Part shown: in pieces, positions 1 through 8,426 of the stretch
How positions within the stretch are numbered: position 1 is the stretch's first letter
Layout of the letters: each line of letters begins with the position of its first letter
Source: CAZADH01 sp964483805
Lineage (GTDB): Bacteria > Muiribacteriota > Ozemobacteria > Ozemobacterales > Ozemobacteraceae
Length of the DNA stretch: 64,000 bases
Direction: 5' to 3'
Assembly (NCBI GenBank): GCA_964483805.1
Contig: CAZADH010000003.1
Location: 1 to 64,000 of the forward strand
Position numbers and translations under genes: made by a program
Notes under the pieces: model-generated
Told to the model about the DNA's origin: nothing
Databases searched by the model: none
What the model saw: the letters and a program-made list of their open reading frames with translations, nothing else

Positions 1-629
1 GTTCGCGCCCGGCGTTCGCGAGCCACCGGCCATGACGGCAAACCCCCACTGCGCGCGGCTTGCGCGGGCGGTTCAGCGGCAAGACGACACCGCTCCACCT
101 CACGGCGATCGTCGGCGCTTTGCGTGCGGTCGGCGGCGGTCGGCCCGGACACCGAAACGTCGAGACGCGACACGGTCGAAATACTTTGTATTGTTGCGCT
201 GGTCGAGCCGCTCATCGCCCCCCCGGCCATGGCTTGCTGTGGCGCCGGGGATTCCTGGGCGCCGCCCGGTTTCGGGTTCGTCATCGGCCGATCGGATCGC
301 TCCGGCTCTGGTTGCACGGCAATGCGCGGCAACAACGGCAGGTCATCAACGGTCAAGGTTCGGCGACGCACCGGGGGGCGCGCCACCGGCGGCACGATCT
401 GTCGGCCGGCCGGGGTATCGAGCAGGACCTCCGGCAGCAGCAACCGCGGCTTGTTCCTGCCGGGATTCTCCCGGGGAAGCGCCGGCGCCGAGGAGGTCAG
501 ACTGATGCCGCAGCCCCCGCAGAATCTGGCGTAGATGCGATTGCGCTGGCCGCACCCGTCGCATACCAGCATTTCGCCATCGAGCGATGACGCATTTCGC
601 AACAATGCCGATCCGCCGCCAGAGCGCAT
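1..629 (-). CDS. Zinc-ribbon protein with Pro-rich tail, partial (C-terminus outside window)
   Basis: This minus-strand reading frame is open from ATG at 629 (or an internal ATG at 572) to the left edge, with no stop, so the gene is cut by the window. From the 572 ATG it reads MLVCDGCGQRNRIYARFCGG, continuing CG: two CxxC knuckles 15 residues apart, the pattern of a small zinc ribbon. About 160 residues of Pro/Ala/Arg-rich low-complexity sequence follow, with no recognisable domain before the edge. Zinc ribbons of this kind usually sit at the N-terminus of membrane or scaffold proteins whose functional part lies further on, and that part is not visible here. It is divergent from the gene at 739. 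Neither start has a strong ribosome binding site. Confidence 0.6.
   Translation of the reverse strand, partial: MRSGGGSALLRNASSLDGEMLVCDGCGQRNRIYARFCGGCGISLTSSAPALPRENPGRNKPRLLLPEVLLDTPAGRQIVPPVARPPVRRRTLTVDDLPLLPRIAVQPEPERSDRPMTNPKPGGAQESPAPQQAMAGGAMSGSTSATIQSISTVSRLDVSVSGPTAADRTQSADDRREVERCRLAAEPPAQAARSGGLPSWPVARERRAR
181..191. repeat. ATAC-N3-GTAT palindrome, copy 1 (ATACTTTGTAT)
   Basis: Lies inside the zinc-ribbon gene. The flanks extend the symmetry by one base each side (A...T). Confidence 0.7.
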
Positions 630-738
630 TTGACGCTGGCCGCTCAACACCGGCAACCCCGATTTTTCGAGCAACGGTTCCACAGTTAACCTGATACCTC
701 GGTTGCTCTTATCGGCAAGTGTCTGTTATTTCTTCACC

Positions 739-1494
739 ATGAATCGCGCAATAACCGTCCCGAACCCCAGGCACCCCCGGCGCATGCTTCTCGCACCGCA
801 CCATCGACCCCGCCGCTCGTTGCTGCCCGAGCAGTTCGGTCGTGGATTTGTCGGGTTCCTCTTCACCTTCGTTTTCTGCAGCCAACTCGCGGCCATATCG
901 CTCGACGCCACCTCGGAAGACACACTGGTCGCCACCGAATCGCACTCGACTTCGGTGACCGACGCGGCCAGCGCATCCTCGTTGTCTGTCACCGGCGGCG
1001 TTCTGCATCGGCGGGTCGTGACTGCCGCAAGCGAACCGGCCAACGCGCCGCACGATTCGACGCCACCCTCAGAAAAACCCGACCCCGAGGTCGTGGCCTG
1101 GCAGGCTTTCATCGGGTCATGCACAGCCTGGATCGATCAACTCGAGCAGGTGCAGCGCAATTGCGAAACGATCTGGGGACTCGCCCACACCGGCCAACCC
1201 CGGCATATCGAGGTCGCCCGCCTCCAGACCGTGACGCTCGACCTGCTGGTCGCCCTGGGAACCCGCCCCCAACCCACGCACCGACTCGACCGCCAATGGT
1301 CAACACATTTGCAGGAAGTCTTCGGGTTTCTGCGGGCCCGGCAGTGGCAAGTCACGTCGTGGCTGCGCACGCGGCCCGAACAGATTGACCGCGGCCTGTT
1401 GCCGATGATCAACCAGGGGCGCGCGCTGCTGACACGCCTGCGCAACGATCTGAACGCGCTCGTGGGTCCGCCGGCGAAAACGGCAGGGCGCTAA
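739..1494 (+). CDS. Exported or membrane-anchored protein of unknown function
   Basis: 251 residues from ATG at 739; a TTG at 703 would add 12 residues. After a basic N-terminus rich in Arg, Pro and His there is one hydrophobic stretch (FGRGFVGFLFTFVFCSQLAA, around residues 34-53), which looks like a late signal sequence or anchor. A Ser/Thr-rich linker follows, then an alpha-helical C-terminal half starting near PDPEVVAWQAFIGSC. I recognise no family. It converges on hemL: the two 3' ends overlap by 4 bases (1491-1494). Confidence 0.5.
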   Translation: MNRAITVPNPRHPRRMLLAPHHRPRRSLLPEQFGRGFVGFLFTFVFCSQLAAISLDATSEDTLVATESHSTSVTDAASASSLSVTGGVLHRRVVTAASEPANAPHDSTPPSEKPDPEVVAWQAFIGSCTAWIDQLEQVQRNCETIWGLAHTGQPRHIEVARLQTVTLDLLVALGTRPQPTHRLDRQWSTHLQEVFGFLRARQWQVTSWLRTRPEQIDRGLLPMINQGRALLTRLRNDLNALVGPPAKTAGR

Positions 1495-2804
1495 CGCAGG
1501 GTCGGCAACACCTTGTCGGCAGCAGCCAGGATGGCGTCGATCTCGGCATCGCCATGCGCAATCGACAGAAACGCCGCTTCGAACTGCGACGGCGCCCAGT
1601 ACACCCCTTCGGCCAGCATGCCATGAAAAAAGCGAGCAAAGCGCTTGGTATCGCTGGTTTTGGCCGACGCATAATCAGATACGGGGCGATCGGTGAAGAA
1701 TACCGTGAACATGGTGCCGTAACGATTCGCCTGCGCCGGCACACCATGCCGGGCCGCCGCCTGCGCCAGGCCCTCGACCAGCCGGGCCGCCCGCCCTTCG
1801 AGCGCCACCAGGGCCTCGGGATGAGCGGCCAGATGGCGCAACGTTGCCGCGCCAGCACTTACCGCCAGCGGATTGCCGGCCAACGTGCCCGCCTGGTAGA
1901 CGTCACCCAGCGGGGACAGTCGATCCATAATCGCGGCGCGACCGCCATACACCGCAAGCGGCAGGCCACCGCCAACGACCTTGCCCAGGCAGGTCAGGTC
2001 GGGATCGACGGCAAAGACGTCCTGCGCACCCGGTTTGGACCCGCGAAATCCACACATCACTTCATCGAAAATAAGCAATACACCGTATTGCTTCGTCAGC
2101 GCCCGCACGCCCTCGAGATACCCGCAGGTCGGCAGCACGACGCCCATGTTGCCGGGCACCGGCTCGACAATAACCGCCGCGATCTTGTCGGGATGGCGTT
2201 CGAGCAACGCCCGCAGTGCCGGCAGGTCGTTGAACGGCACCACCAGGGTCTCGGCCGCCGTCGCTGCGGTCACTCCGGCACAACCCGGAATCCCGAACGT
2301 CGCCACCCCCGACCCGGCATCGACCAGCAGCGAATCACCGTGACCGTGATAACAACCGGCCATCTTCACGATCAACGGCCGGCCCGTGTAACCACGGGCC
2401 AGGCGCAGCGCTGCCATCGTCGCTTCCGTGCCCGAGCACACCAGCCGCAGCTTCTCGAGGCGCGGGAATGCGGCCACGATGGCCTGGGCCAGAGCCGTCT
2501 CGCGCCGCGTCGGCGCGCCGAATGAGAGTCCGGATGTTGCAGCATCCCGAACGGCCGCAACCACGTCGGGATGCGCATGCCCCAGCAGCAGCGGGCCCCA
2601 GGAACCGACCAGATCGATGAACCAGCGCCCACTGGCATCACGAACGCGGGCGCCACGGCCCTCTTCGAAGAACAACGGGGTACCACCCACGGCCTTGAAC
2701 GCCCGCACCGGACTGTTCACGCCACCCGGGAAGAACCGCTTCGCCTCGGCAAACGCCTGGTCGTTGGCGTTCTGATCGGTCTGCGTCGTCGGTTTGTCGT
2801 TCAT
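1491..2804 (-). CDS. hemL: Glutamate-1-semialdehyde 2,1-aminomutase
   Basis: Converts glutamate-1-semialdehyde to 5-aminolevulinate with pyridoxal phosphate, the last step of the C5 route to ALA, in the cytoplasm. 437 residues, normal length. Visible class III aminotransferase landmarks are the N-terminal FPGGVNSPVRAF, SGTEATMAALRLARGYTGR, the cofactor-facing LLIFDEVMCGFR, the Schiff-base lysine in LGKVVGGGLPLAVYGG, and YQAGTLAGNPLAVSAG. The ATG at 2804 is preferred over a TTG at 2819 because GAGGGG lies 8-9 bases upstream. The start lies inside the stop region of the upstream ahbAB gene (gap 11 bases), so it is the last gene of the hemB-ahb-hemL operon. Together with HemB it supplies precursors of siroheme-derived heme. 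Confidence 0.95.
   Translation of the reverse strand: MNDKPTTQTDQNANDQAFAEAKRFFPGGVNSPVRAFKAVGGTPLFFEEGRGARVRDASGRWFIDLVGSWGPLLLGHAHPDVVAAVRDAATSGLSFGAPTRRETALAQAIVAAFPRLEKLRLVCSGTEATMAALRLARGYTGRPLIVKMAGCYHGHGDSLLVDAGSGVATFGIPGCAGVTAATAAETLVVPFNDLPALRALLERHPDKIAAVIVEPVPGNMGVVLPTCGYLEGVRALTKQYGVLLIFDEVMCGFRGSKPGAQDVFAVDPDLTCLGKVVGGGLPLAVYGGRAAIMDRLSPLGDVYQAGTLAGNPLAVSAGAATLRHLAAHPEALVALEGRAARLVEGLAQAAARHGVPAQANRYGTMFTVFFTDRPVSDYASAKTSDTKRFARFFHGMLAEGVYWAPSQFEAAFLSIAHGDAEIDAILAAADKVLPTLR
2078..2088. repeat. ATAC-N3-GTAT palindrome, copy 2 (ATACACCGTAT)
   Basis: Inside hemL. The symmetry extends to AGCAATAC-ACC-GTATTGCT (8+3+8), the longest perfect version in the window. Confidence 0.8.
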
Positions 2805-2815
2805 GACGCCACCCC

Positions 2816-3811
2816 TCAAACGGTAGCCGTCGAACCGGCCCCGTCGTCATCGAAGTAACGCATGGCCGTCTTCTTCAGTTCGCGCAGGGTGGGCAGCACC
2901 AATGGCCGCGTCAGCGAGAACTGTTCGACGGCGGCGTCGACGATCTTCTGCAGCGACGTCTCGTCGGCCGCATGGATCATTGTATATACATTGTATGGCC
3001 AATCGGTTTGCGTCTCGCGTTCGTAGGCATGCGACACTTCGGCCAGTTCGGCAACATGCTTGCCAAACGACTCGACCGCCGCCTCGGGCACCTGCCACAC
3101 CACCAGCGCGTTAAAATTGCGCCCCAGTCGCTCAGGGTGCAGCGCCACGCCGATGCGGCGAATCACACCGGTCTCGACCCAGGTTTTCAGGCGGGCGAGA
3201 ACCTCGTCGGGGCTCATGCCCACCACGCGGGCAACCCGCGCGAACGGCTGCATTTCCAGTTTCAAGCCATCCTGGATCACGCGGATCAGTTGGCGATCGG
3301 CCGCCGACAACTCGGCCGGCTCGACACTCTGTTCGGCCCCGGCCATGATCCCGGAACCGGAACCGGCGCCGGCGAGATCGGTGCGCAGCTTGAACAAACG
3401 TCGGGATGGCGCGGTAACGATCTTGTCGACACCGGCCTGCTTGCGGATGTTCGCCAACACGGCTTCACGCTCCGTTGCGCTCCGGGTCACGAGGGTGAAC
3501 CAGACGTTCGGATGACCGTCGCGCAAATAGTTGTGGGTCACTCCCGCATGCCGGTTGATTGCCGCCGTTGCCGCCGGAATGTGATCGGGCGGCACATCGA
3601 TGGCCATCAACGCCCCGTGGTAACCCAACCGTCGACTGTCGAAAAACGGACCGAGGTAGCGAACGACGCCACGCTGCAGCAACGATGCAAGCCGGGAAAT
3701 GACCGACATTTCGTCGATCCAGAGTTTGTCGCCGATGTCTTTCCACGGGTTCTGAACCAGCGGAAAACCGCGCCGCAGCAGTTGCAGTATTTCGAGATCC
3801 TTGTCGTCCAT
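2816..3811 (-). CDS. ahbAB: Siroheme decarboxylase, AhbA-AhbB single-chain fusion
   Basis: 331 residues made of two tandem AsnC/Lrp-like modules, about residues 1-140 and 165-315, joined by a Gly/Ser/Ala linker. Each has an N-terminal winged-helix-like part (MDDKDLEILQLLRRGFPLVQ; SAADRQLIRVIQDGLKLEMQ) and the ferredoxin-like part with the family signatures GVTHNYLRDGHPNVWFTL and EVSHAYERETQTDWPYNVYT. In the Ahb route AhbA and AhbB form a heterodimer that decarboxylates siroheme to 12,18-didecarboxysiroheme, and the related NirDL/NirGH serve heme d1. Neighbours hemB, hemL and a heme-type radical SAM gene favour heme b. The fusion would fix a 1:1 ratio. A NirDL-like role cannot be excluded without the rest of the genome. 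Confidence 0.85.
   Translation of the reverse strand: MDDKDLEILQLLRRGFPLVQNPWKDIGDKLWIDEMSVISRLASLLQRGVVRYLGPFFDSRRLGYHGALMAIDVPPDHIPAATAAINRHAGVTHNYLRDGHPNVWFTLVTRSATEREAVLANIRKQAGVDKIVTAPSRRLFKLRTDLAGAGSGSGIMAGAEQSVEPAELSAADRQLIRVIQDGLKLEMQPFARVARVVGMSPDEVLARLKTWVETGVIRRIGVALHPERLGRNFNALVVWQVPEAAVESFGKHVAELAEVSHAYERETQTDWPYNVYTMIHAADETSLQKIVDAAVEQFSLTRPLVLPTLRELKKTAMRYFDDDGAGSTATV
2986..2996. repeat. ATAC-N3-GTAT palindrome, copy 3 (ATACATTGTAT)
   Basis: Inside ahbAB, at the codons for the second-module signature. It overlaps a neighbouring GTATATAC (2982-2989). Confidence 0.75.
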
Positions 3812-3832
3812 GCGTGTCGCCTCCAGGGTGCG

Positions 3833-4891
3833 TCAGGTGGCCGGGTCGCCGACCCCGGCCGATTGTGACTGAGGTTGATAGATACACAACGGATCGTCGG
3901 CCAACGCCTGCCCACTGTGGGCAAGCGCCCGGGCCCGACAACCCCCGCAAACAGTTCGATACTGACAGCCGCGACAACGGCCCTGCAAACCGGCCGGATC
4001 GCGCAACTCGTGCAAATCGGCAGACCCGAGATAAAGCTGGTCGAGCGGCGTTTCCCGCACATTGCCGACGATCTTGTTGAAATACCCGCAGGGGCGGACT
4101 TCACCGCGCGCCCCGACGAACAGGAAACCGTCGCCCGCCATGCACGCCCGACCGTGCCGCGGCGCCGCGCGCCCGGTCTGGGCCAGAATGCGCTGATACA
4201 TCGGCGCACAGGTGACCTGGATCGGCACCGGGCTGTCGACCGACAGCGCTGTGACTTCGTGCAAAACGGTCTCGACCTCTTGATTTGCCAGAAAGAGATC
4301 GGTTCCCTGCCCGATGGCCCGCCCCGTGGGCACGAGAAAGAACAGATGCCACGCAGCCGGTCGCCAATCCTGGCACACCCGCTGATGGATCTCGCGTAGA
4401 CGTTCGAAATTGTGCCGCGCAATCGAGGTGTTGACCTGCAGCTCGACACCAGCGGCCGCCAATCGCGCAAAAGCCCCAGTGGCCGCGGAATGGGCGCCGT
4501 CCCAGCGCACGAACCGATCGTGGCCCTCGGGCCGATCGTCATGCATGCTGAAACTCACGCGCTGCAAACCCGCATCGGCCAGGTTGCGGATCCGCTCGGC
4601 GGTCAGCAAACGCCCGTCATTGGTGGCCAGGACCATGCGCAAGCCCAGCGTGGTTCCATAGCTGACCAGGGCCTCGAGATCGTCACGCAGCAACGGTTCG
4701 CCGCCCGACAGAATGACGATGACTGGCCCAAGTCGGGCGGTTGCCGTCAGCAATGCCTCGGCTTCCGAGGTCGACAGTTCGCCCTCATCGCGAATGAGCG
4801 TCGCCGCGGCACGACAGTGCGGACAAGCGAGCGTGCAGGCGCTGGTTGTTTCCCAAGCGAGCAGGCGAAGAGGGCGGGGCTGGACCGTCAC
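3833..4891 (-). CDS. Radical SAM/SPASM protein of the siroheme-dependent heme pathway (AhbC/AhbD type)
   Basis: 352 residues. The radical SAM cluster motif is CTLACPHC (CxxxCxxC) near residue 18, in the context LLAWETTSACTLACPHCRAA, which is characteristic of heme-branch enzymes. SGGEPLLRDDL is the SAM-binding GGE motif. The C-terminal SPASM-like region carries further Cys residues (CMAGDGF, RPCGYFN, GRCRGCQYRTVCGGCRA, DPLCIY) for auxiliary Fe-S clusters. AhbC removes acetate side chains from didecarboxysiroheme; AhbD converts Fe-coproporphyrin III to heme b. The sequence does not let me decide between them; the WETT opening and SPASM layout suggest AhbD, but this is only a lean. Only one such gene lies in this operon, so its partner must be elsewhere. 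It overlaps hemB by 4 bases (ATGA) and ends 21 bases before ahbAB. Confidence 0.85.
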   Translation of the reverse strand: MTVQPRPLRLLAWETTSACTLACPHCRAAATLIRDEGELSTSEAEALLTATARLGPVIVILSGGEPLLRDDLEALVSYGTTLGLRMVLATNDGRLLTAERIRNLADAGLQRVSFSMHDDRPEGHDRFVRWDGAHSAATGAFARLAAAGVELQVNTSIARHNFERLREIHQRVCQDWRPAAWHLFFLVPTGRAIGQGTDLFLANQEVETVLHEVTALSVDSPVPIQVTCAPMYQRILAQTGRAAPRHGRACMAGDGFLFVGARGEVRPCGYFNKIVGNVRETPLDQLYLGSADLHELRDPAGLQGRCRGCQYRTVCGGCRARALAHSGQALADDPLCIYQPQSQSAGVGDPAT

Positions 4892-5889
4892 GACGGTTTC
4901 GCTCCGGGCTGATTTTCTGCAAGATAGCGCGCCGCCTCGACCGCAAAATACGAGATAATCAGGTCGGCACCCGCCCGCCGAATCGAGGTCAAGGACTCGA
5001 GAATCGCCCGCCGCCGATCGATCCAGTTGCGCTCGGCCGCCGCCAGGATCATCGAGTACTCACCCGAAACCTGGTAAGCAACAAGGGGTGCGGAAAACAG
5101 CTCGCGGGCCCGCGTCAATACATCGAGATACGGCATCGCAGGCTTCACCATGAGCAGGTCGGCACCTTCTTCCCAGTCGAGCATCATCTCATGCAGCGCC
5201 TCACGCCCATTGGCCGGGTCGAGCTGATAACTCGACCGATCGCCAAACGCGGGCGTCGATTGCGCCGCCTCGCGAAACGGCCCGTAGAAGCATGACGCGA
5301 ACTTGGCCGCATACGCCAAAATCGGCACGTTGCTCAGTCCTTCCAGATCGAGGCCGGCGCGAATCGCACCCACCCGGCCATCCATCATGTCGGACGGGGC
5401 AACCATGTCGGCCCCGGCCCGTGCATGCGCGATCGCCATCTGGGTCAGCAACGGCAGGCTCGCATCGTTGTCGATACCGCCGGCGTCGTCGGGCAGGCCA
5501 CAGTGCCCATGGTCGGTGTATTCGCAAAGACATACATCGGTGATGAGATAGGCCTGCGGTTGGCGCTTCTTGAGCACCGTAATCGCCTGGCAAACCGGGC
5601 CATCGGGATCCCAGGCCCCGCTGCCCACGCGGTCTTTCTCGGTCGGAATGCCGAACAACAGAAACGCCCTGACCCCAACGGCCAGAGCCTCGGCCACCGG
5701 TTGATCGATATGGGTAACCGGCCAACGCTGCTGCCCGGGCATCGCCGCAATCGGCGCCGGAGCCGTCAAACCCTCTTCGATGAAGAGAGGCAGTATGAGT
5801 TGTCGAGGTTCGATTGCAGTCTCACGCACCAGGGACCGAACCCGCTGGTCCTGGCGAAGACGCCGAGGTCGACGAATCGGAAAATCCAT
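4888..5889 (-). CDS. hemB: Delta-aminolevulinic acid dehydratase (porphobilinogen synthase)
   Basis: 333 residues, full length. Condenses two ALA molecules to porphobilinogen. Both active-site lysines are visible, in AYAAKFASCFYGPFREA and LLMVKPAMPYLD. The zinc-site cysteines are in DVCLCEYTDHGHCG, marking the Zn-dependent class. First gene of the operon. GGGAGGGACC lies directly upstream of ATG 5889. The 3' end overlaps the radical SAM gene by 4 bases, implying translational coupling. Confidence 0.96.
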   Translation of the reverse strand: MDFPIRRPRRLRQDQRVRSLVRETAIEPRQLILPLFIEEGLTAPAPIAAMPGQQRWPVTHIDQPVAEALAVGVRAFLLFGIPTEKDRVGSGAWDPDGPVCQAITVLKKRQPQAYLITDVCLCEYTDHGHCGLPDDAGGIDNDASLPLLTQMAIAHARAGADMVAPSDMMDGRVGAIRAGLDLEGLSNVPILAYAAKFASCFYGPFREAAQSTPAFGDRSSYQLDPANGREALHEMMLDWEEGADLLMVKPAMPYLDVLTRARELFSAPLVAYQVSGEYSMILAAAERNWIDRRRAILESLTSIRRAGADLIISYFAVEAARYLAENQPGAKPS

Positions 5890-6041
5890 GGTCCCTCCCT
5901 GGCTGCCTCGATCTTAGCACACGCCCACCGCCATATCAATGCGACCTCGCCGCTCTGACAGCCTGACCAGGAACCGCCATTGATGCCGTACCCTCGGGTG
6001 ATGTCGTTGATGCCCAGAATCAGCCACCGATTACGAGACAG

Positions 6042-6070
6042 TTGACGATCGTCGAATCTCGCATTAGATT
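6042..6070 (+). promoter_or_regulatory. Possible sigma-70 promoter for the 6091 gene
   Basis: TTGACG (6042-6047), 17-base spacer, TAGATT (6065-6070). The gene starts 21 bases later. Confidence 0.4.
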
Positions 6071-6090
6071 AAGTACAAGGGACAGCAGCG

Positions 6091-6447
6091 ATGAAAACTG
6101 CATTGGCCAATACGCCTCCTACGTCGGCCGTCGGGACGGTGACCCGTGCGGCCTCAGAGCGGCGTGTACGCGAAATGATGCAAATCAACCGCGTTCAGGC
6201 CAGCGCCCAGAGTGCCCCCAGTTCTCAAAAAACACAGGCAACGAAGGCGGTCGTCGATTCGCTCCAGCAGGTCAGAGGCGCACGACAAGCCGAGTTCCAG
6301 GCCAACGAGTCACGGGTTCGTGAAGTGAATCTGCATGCGGCCCGCGTCATTGCCGACGGTACCCGCAAGGTCACCCAGACGGTCTCCGACCTGATTTCGC
6401 CGTTCGAAGGCTTTTCTGTCGGTCGTTTCCTCGACGTTCACGCCTGA
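6091..6447 (+). CDS. Small helical protein of unknown function
   Basis: 118 residues from ATG 6091, with GGGACAG just upstream. It has no signal peptide or membrane segment. The sequence is rich in Ala, Gln, Ser and Arg with long predicted helix (ERRVREMMQINRVQAS; VVDSLQQVRGARQAEFQ) and ends SPFEGFSVGRFLDVHA. I recognise no family. It stands alone between a candidate promoter and a strong terminator, so it is probably transcribed as a single gene. Confidence 0.55.
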   Translation: MKTALANTPPTSAVGTVTRAASERRVREMMQINRVQASAQSAPSSQKTQATKAVVDSLQQVRGARQAEFQANESRVREVNLHAARVIADGTRKVTQTVSDLISPFEGFSVGRFLDVHA

Positions 6448-6476
6448 TCGAGCCATAAACAGACACGGTCTAAACA

Positions 6477-6508
6477 GAAACCCCGCGGCGTTGTCGCCGC
6501 GGGGTTTC
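6477..6508. terminator. Bidirectional intrinsic terminator
   Basis: Perfect 14 bp stem GAAACCCCGCGGCG / CGCCGCGGGGTTTC around a TTGT loop. It serves the convergent genes ending at 6447 and 6542. Confidence 0.85.
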
Positions 6509-6541
6509 TGATTTCGGGTCACACCAACCCGGAGCCTGGCG

Positions 6542-8302
6542 TCAGTCCTCGGTTCCCCAGTCCTGCACCTTGAGCATCTCGATCTCGGCATCGTTTTCTT
6601 CGGGCGGCGCAATGCGTGCCATCGGTGTTGCCGTGTTGTCCTGTTCATCATCGGGGAAGGTGATTCGCGGTTCGTCGGAAGTTACCGGCGACGAGATGGC
6701 GAGCCCCGCGGCGGCATTATTGGCGGCGGGTTTTCTCGCCGGAGCTCTCGCAATGCTGCTCGGTTGCCGCAGATCGTCGAGCAACGGCGCCAATTCGCCG
6801 GCCTCCGACGTCAAAATATCCATTTCATCGGGACGAAACTCTTTGCCTGTGGCGACCACGTCGCCCTCGGGTTTCGCGTCGGCTTCGGCGTACAGTGTCT
6901 GGACCTCGCCCCCCGGCGACTCGAGCGATTGTGGACTCTTGGCCGACAGCATCGGTGCCGCCGACCGCGCTGGAGCGGGATTGGCCCCGAGCAGGAACAA
7001 CGGCAGGCGATCGCGGACCGCGTCGCGGCGCGCCGCAGCGGCCATCTGACCGGCATCGTTGCCCTGTTCTTTCAGAACCGGCTCGGTGGCCCGTTGCGCC
7101 CGCGCCACGGTCGAACGCAGGGTCGTCACCGCTTCTTTTCCGCGCAGGAACAGGCCGTAGATTTGATTGTGGGCGTAAGCCAGCATCTGGGGCAGATCCT
7201 TGGCCGACTCATCGATCGGCTGTTGGTACCGCAGGGTCTCGGTCATTTTGTCGGCCGCCGTCTGCATCACCTGTTGGTGGCGCTCGGCCGCGTTGCGCAA
7301 GTGCGCGTCGGCGAGCTTCAGCACGTTACCGATGCTCTTGAGCGCACTGTCGACCTGCGTCGTCTGCGCGAAAATCTTCTCGCGCGCCGGCACCGGCAGG
7401 TTCACCAACGGGTACTGTTTGTAGGCAAAGTGATCGCTGAAGCGCAGGGTTTGCTGGATGGTGGTGCGCATCTGCGCGAGGCCGGTGCGCCCCTGTTCCG
7501 CGGCGGTCTGCACGTTGAGCAACATCCCACGGGTGGCTTCGTTCTCGGCCTTGATCTGGCCCATCAGTTGTTTCGAGGCTCCCAACAGAACATCCACAGC
7601 GCCAACCTTCAGCGCCGGAATCAACTCGATGGTCTGTGCCGTCTCGCCCACCAACGACGCCAGTCCCTCGGTTGCGGCCAAACCCGCACGTGTCTGCACC
7701 GCCAACGCCCCGAACCCCTGATGAATCTGGCCGATCGTCTGGTCGATCTTCGCAAGCGTCTCTTCCTGGGGTGCCGCGATGCTCTGACTCAGTTGCCGGG
7801 TCATGACCAGGAGCTGACCGACTCCGGTCCGCAGTTGCTCGTAGGTCGTGATTCCCGTCTTCAGGGATTCGCGCGACAATTGTGTGTCGAGCGTGAACAA
7901 CTTGGCGGCTATTTCGCCCAGTTTGCGGCTGCCCGCCCGCGCCCCGATCGACCGCGCGGGCGCCTGTAATGCCGCTCGGGCCGCGCTCCAACGGGCTTCG
8001 ACCGCCGTCCGCAGGTCAGAACGCACGGCTCCGTCTTCGGTCGGTTGTTCGGCTGAGGTAACCGCGTTTTTGAAGAATTCGGGCAGCGCTGTCCCGGATG
8101 AACCAGCCCGAGCCGACACCGGGGGCATCTTGTCGAGCGCCACGGTCTGACGCTCTTTGCCCTTGGGCGTCTGCAGCCATTCGCGCAATCCAGCCTCGGC
8201 AGGACTGACAGACAGACCCATCCACACGCTCACGAACAACGCACACGGCCACACTCTCTTGCTCACCGGAGCAGACGTGACCGATTGCCGGGTGCAACTC
8301 AT
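6542..8302 (-). CDS. Exported alpha-helical protein of unknown function
   Basis: 586 residues from ATG 8302, chosen because AAGGAGG lies 5 bases upstream; the frame stays open further upstream without another good site. The N-terminus is a signal peptide (VWPCALFVSVWMGLSVSPAEA, cleavage near AEA-GLR). The body, about residues 80-430, is almost entirely amphipathic helix or coiled coil rich in Gln, Ala, Leu and Thr, with a heptad feel similar to chemoreceptor signalling or toxin-type helical bundles, but no receptor hairpin motif. The C-terminal 150 residues are acidic and Pro/Ala-rich. No family recognised. It is divergent from the 8427 gene, with 124 bases between. Confidence 0.6.
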   Translation of the reverse strand: MSCTRQSVTSAPVSKRVWPCALFVSVWMGLSVSPAEAGLREWLQTPKGKERQTVALDKMPPVSARAGSSGTALPEFFKNAVTSAEQPTEDGAVRSDLRTAVEARWSAARAALQAPARSIGARAGSRKLGEIAAKLFTLDTQLSRESLKTGITTYEQLRTGVGQLLVMTRQLSQSIAAPQEETLAKIDQTIGQIHQGFGALAVQTRAGLAATEGLASLVGETAQTIELIPALKVGAVDVLLGASKQLMGQIKAENEATRGMLLNVQTAAEQGRTGLAQMRTTIQQTLRFSDHFAYKQYPLVNLPVPAREKIFAQTTQVDSALKSIGNVLKLADAHLRNAAERHQQVMQTAADKMTETLRYQQPIDESAKDLPQMLAYAHNQIYGLFLRGKEAVTTLRSTVARAQRATEPVLKEQGNDAGQMAAAARRDAVRDRLPLFLLGANPAPARSAAPMLSAKSPQSLESPGGEVQTLYAEADAKPEGDVVATGKEFRPDEMDILTSEAGELAPLLDDLRQPSSIARAPARKPAANNAAAGLAISSPVTSDEPRITFPDDEQDNTATPMARIAPPEENDAEIEMLKVQDWGTED

Positions 8303-8426
8303 GGCAGCCTCCTTAAAGGCAAACACATCTTTTGCCCTTAACATCGGCAACCTTCTGAAAACCTTTGAATCACTCGTTCCGTTTGCCGGTCGCCCACTGC
8401 CGGGGCCGCCGTAGTAGAATCCAGGC

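Noticed and set aside
1554..2525. Long plus-strand frame opposite hemL
   Set aside because: It is the antisense of a clear hemL gene in GC-rich DNA and has no recognisable domain or ribosome site.
6764..7969. 401-codon plus-strand frame opposite the helical exported protein
   Set aside because: A reverse-strand shadow rich in Arg, Gln and His; the minus-strand gene has a signal peptide and a strong ribosome site.
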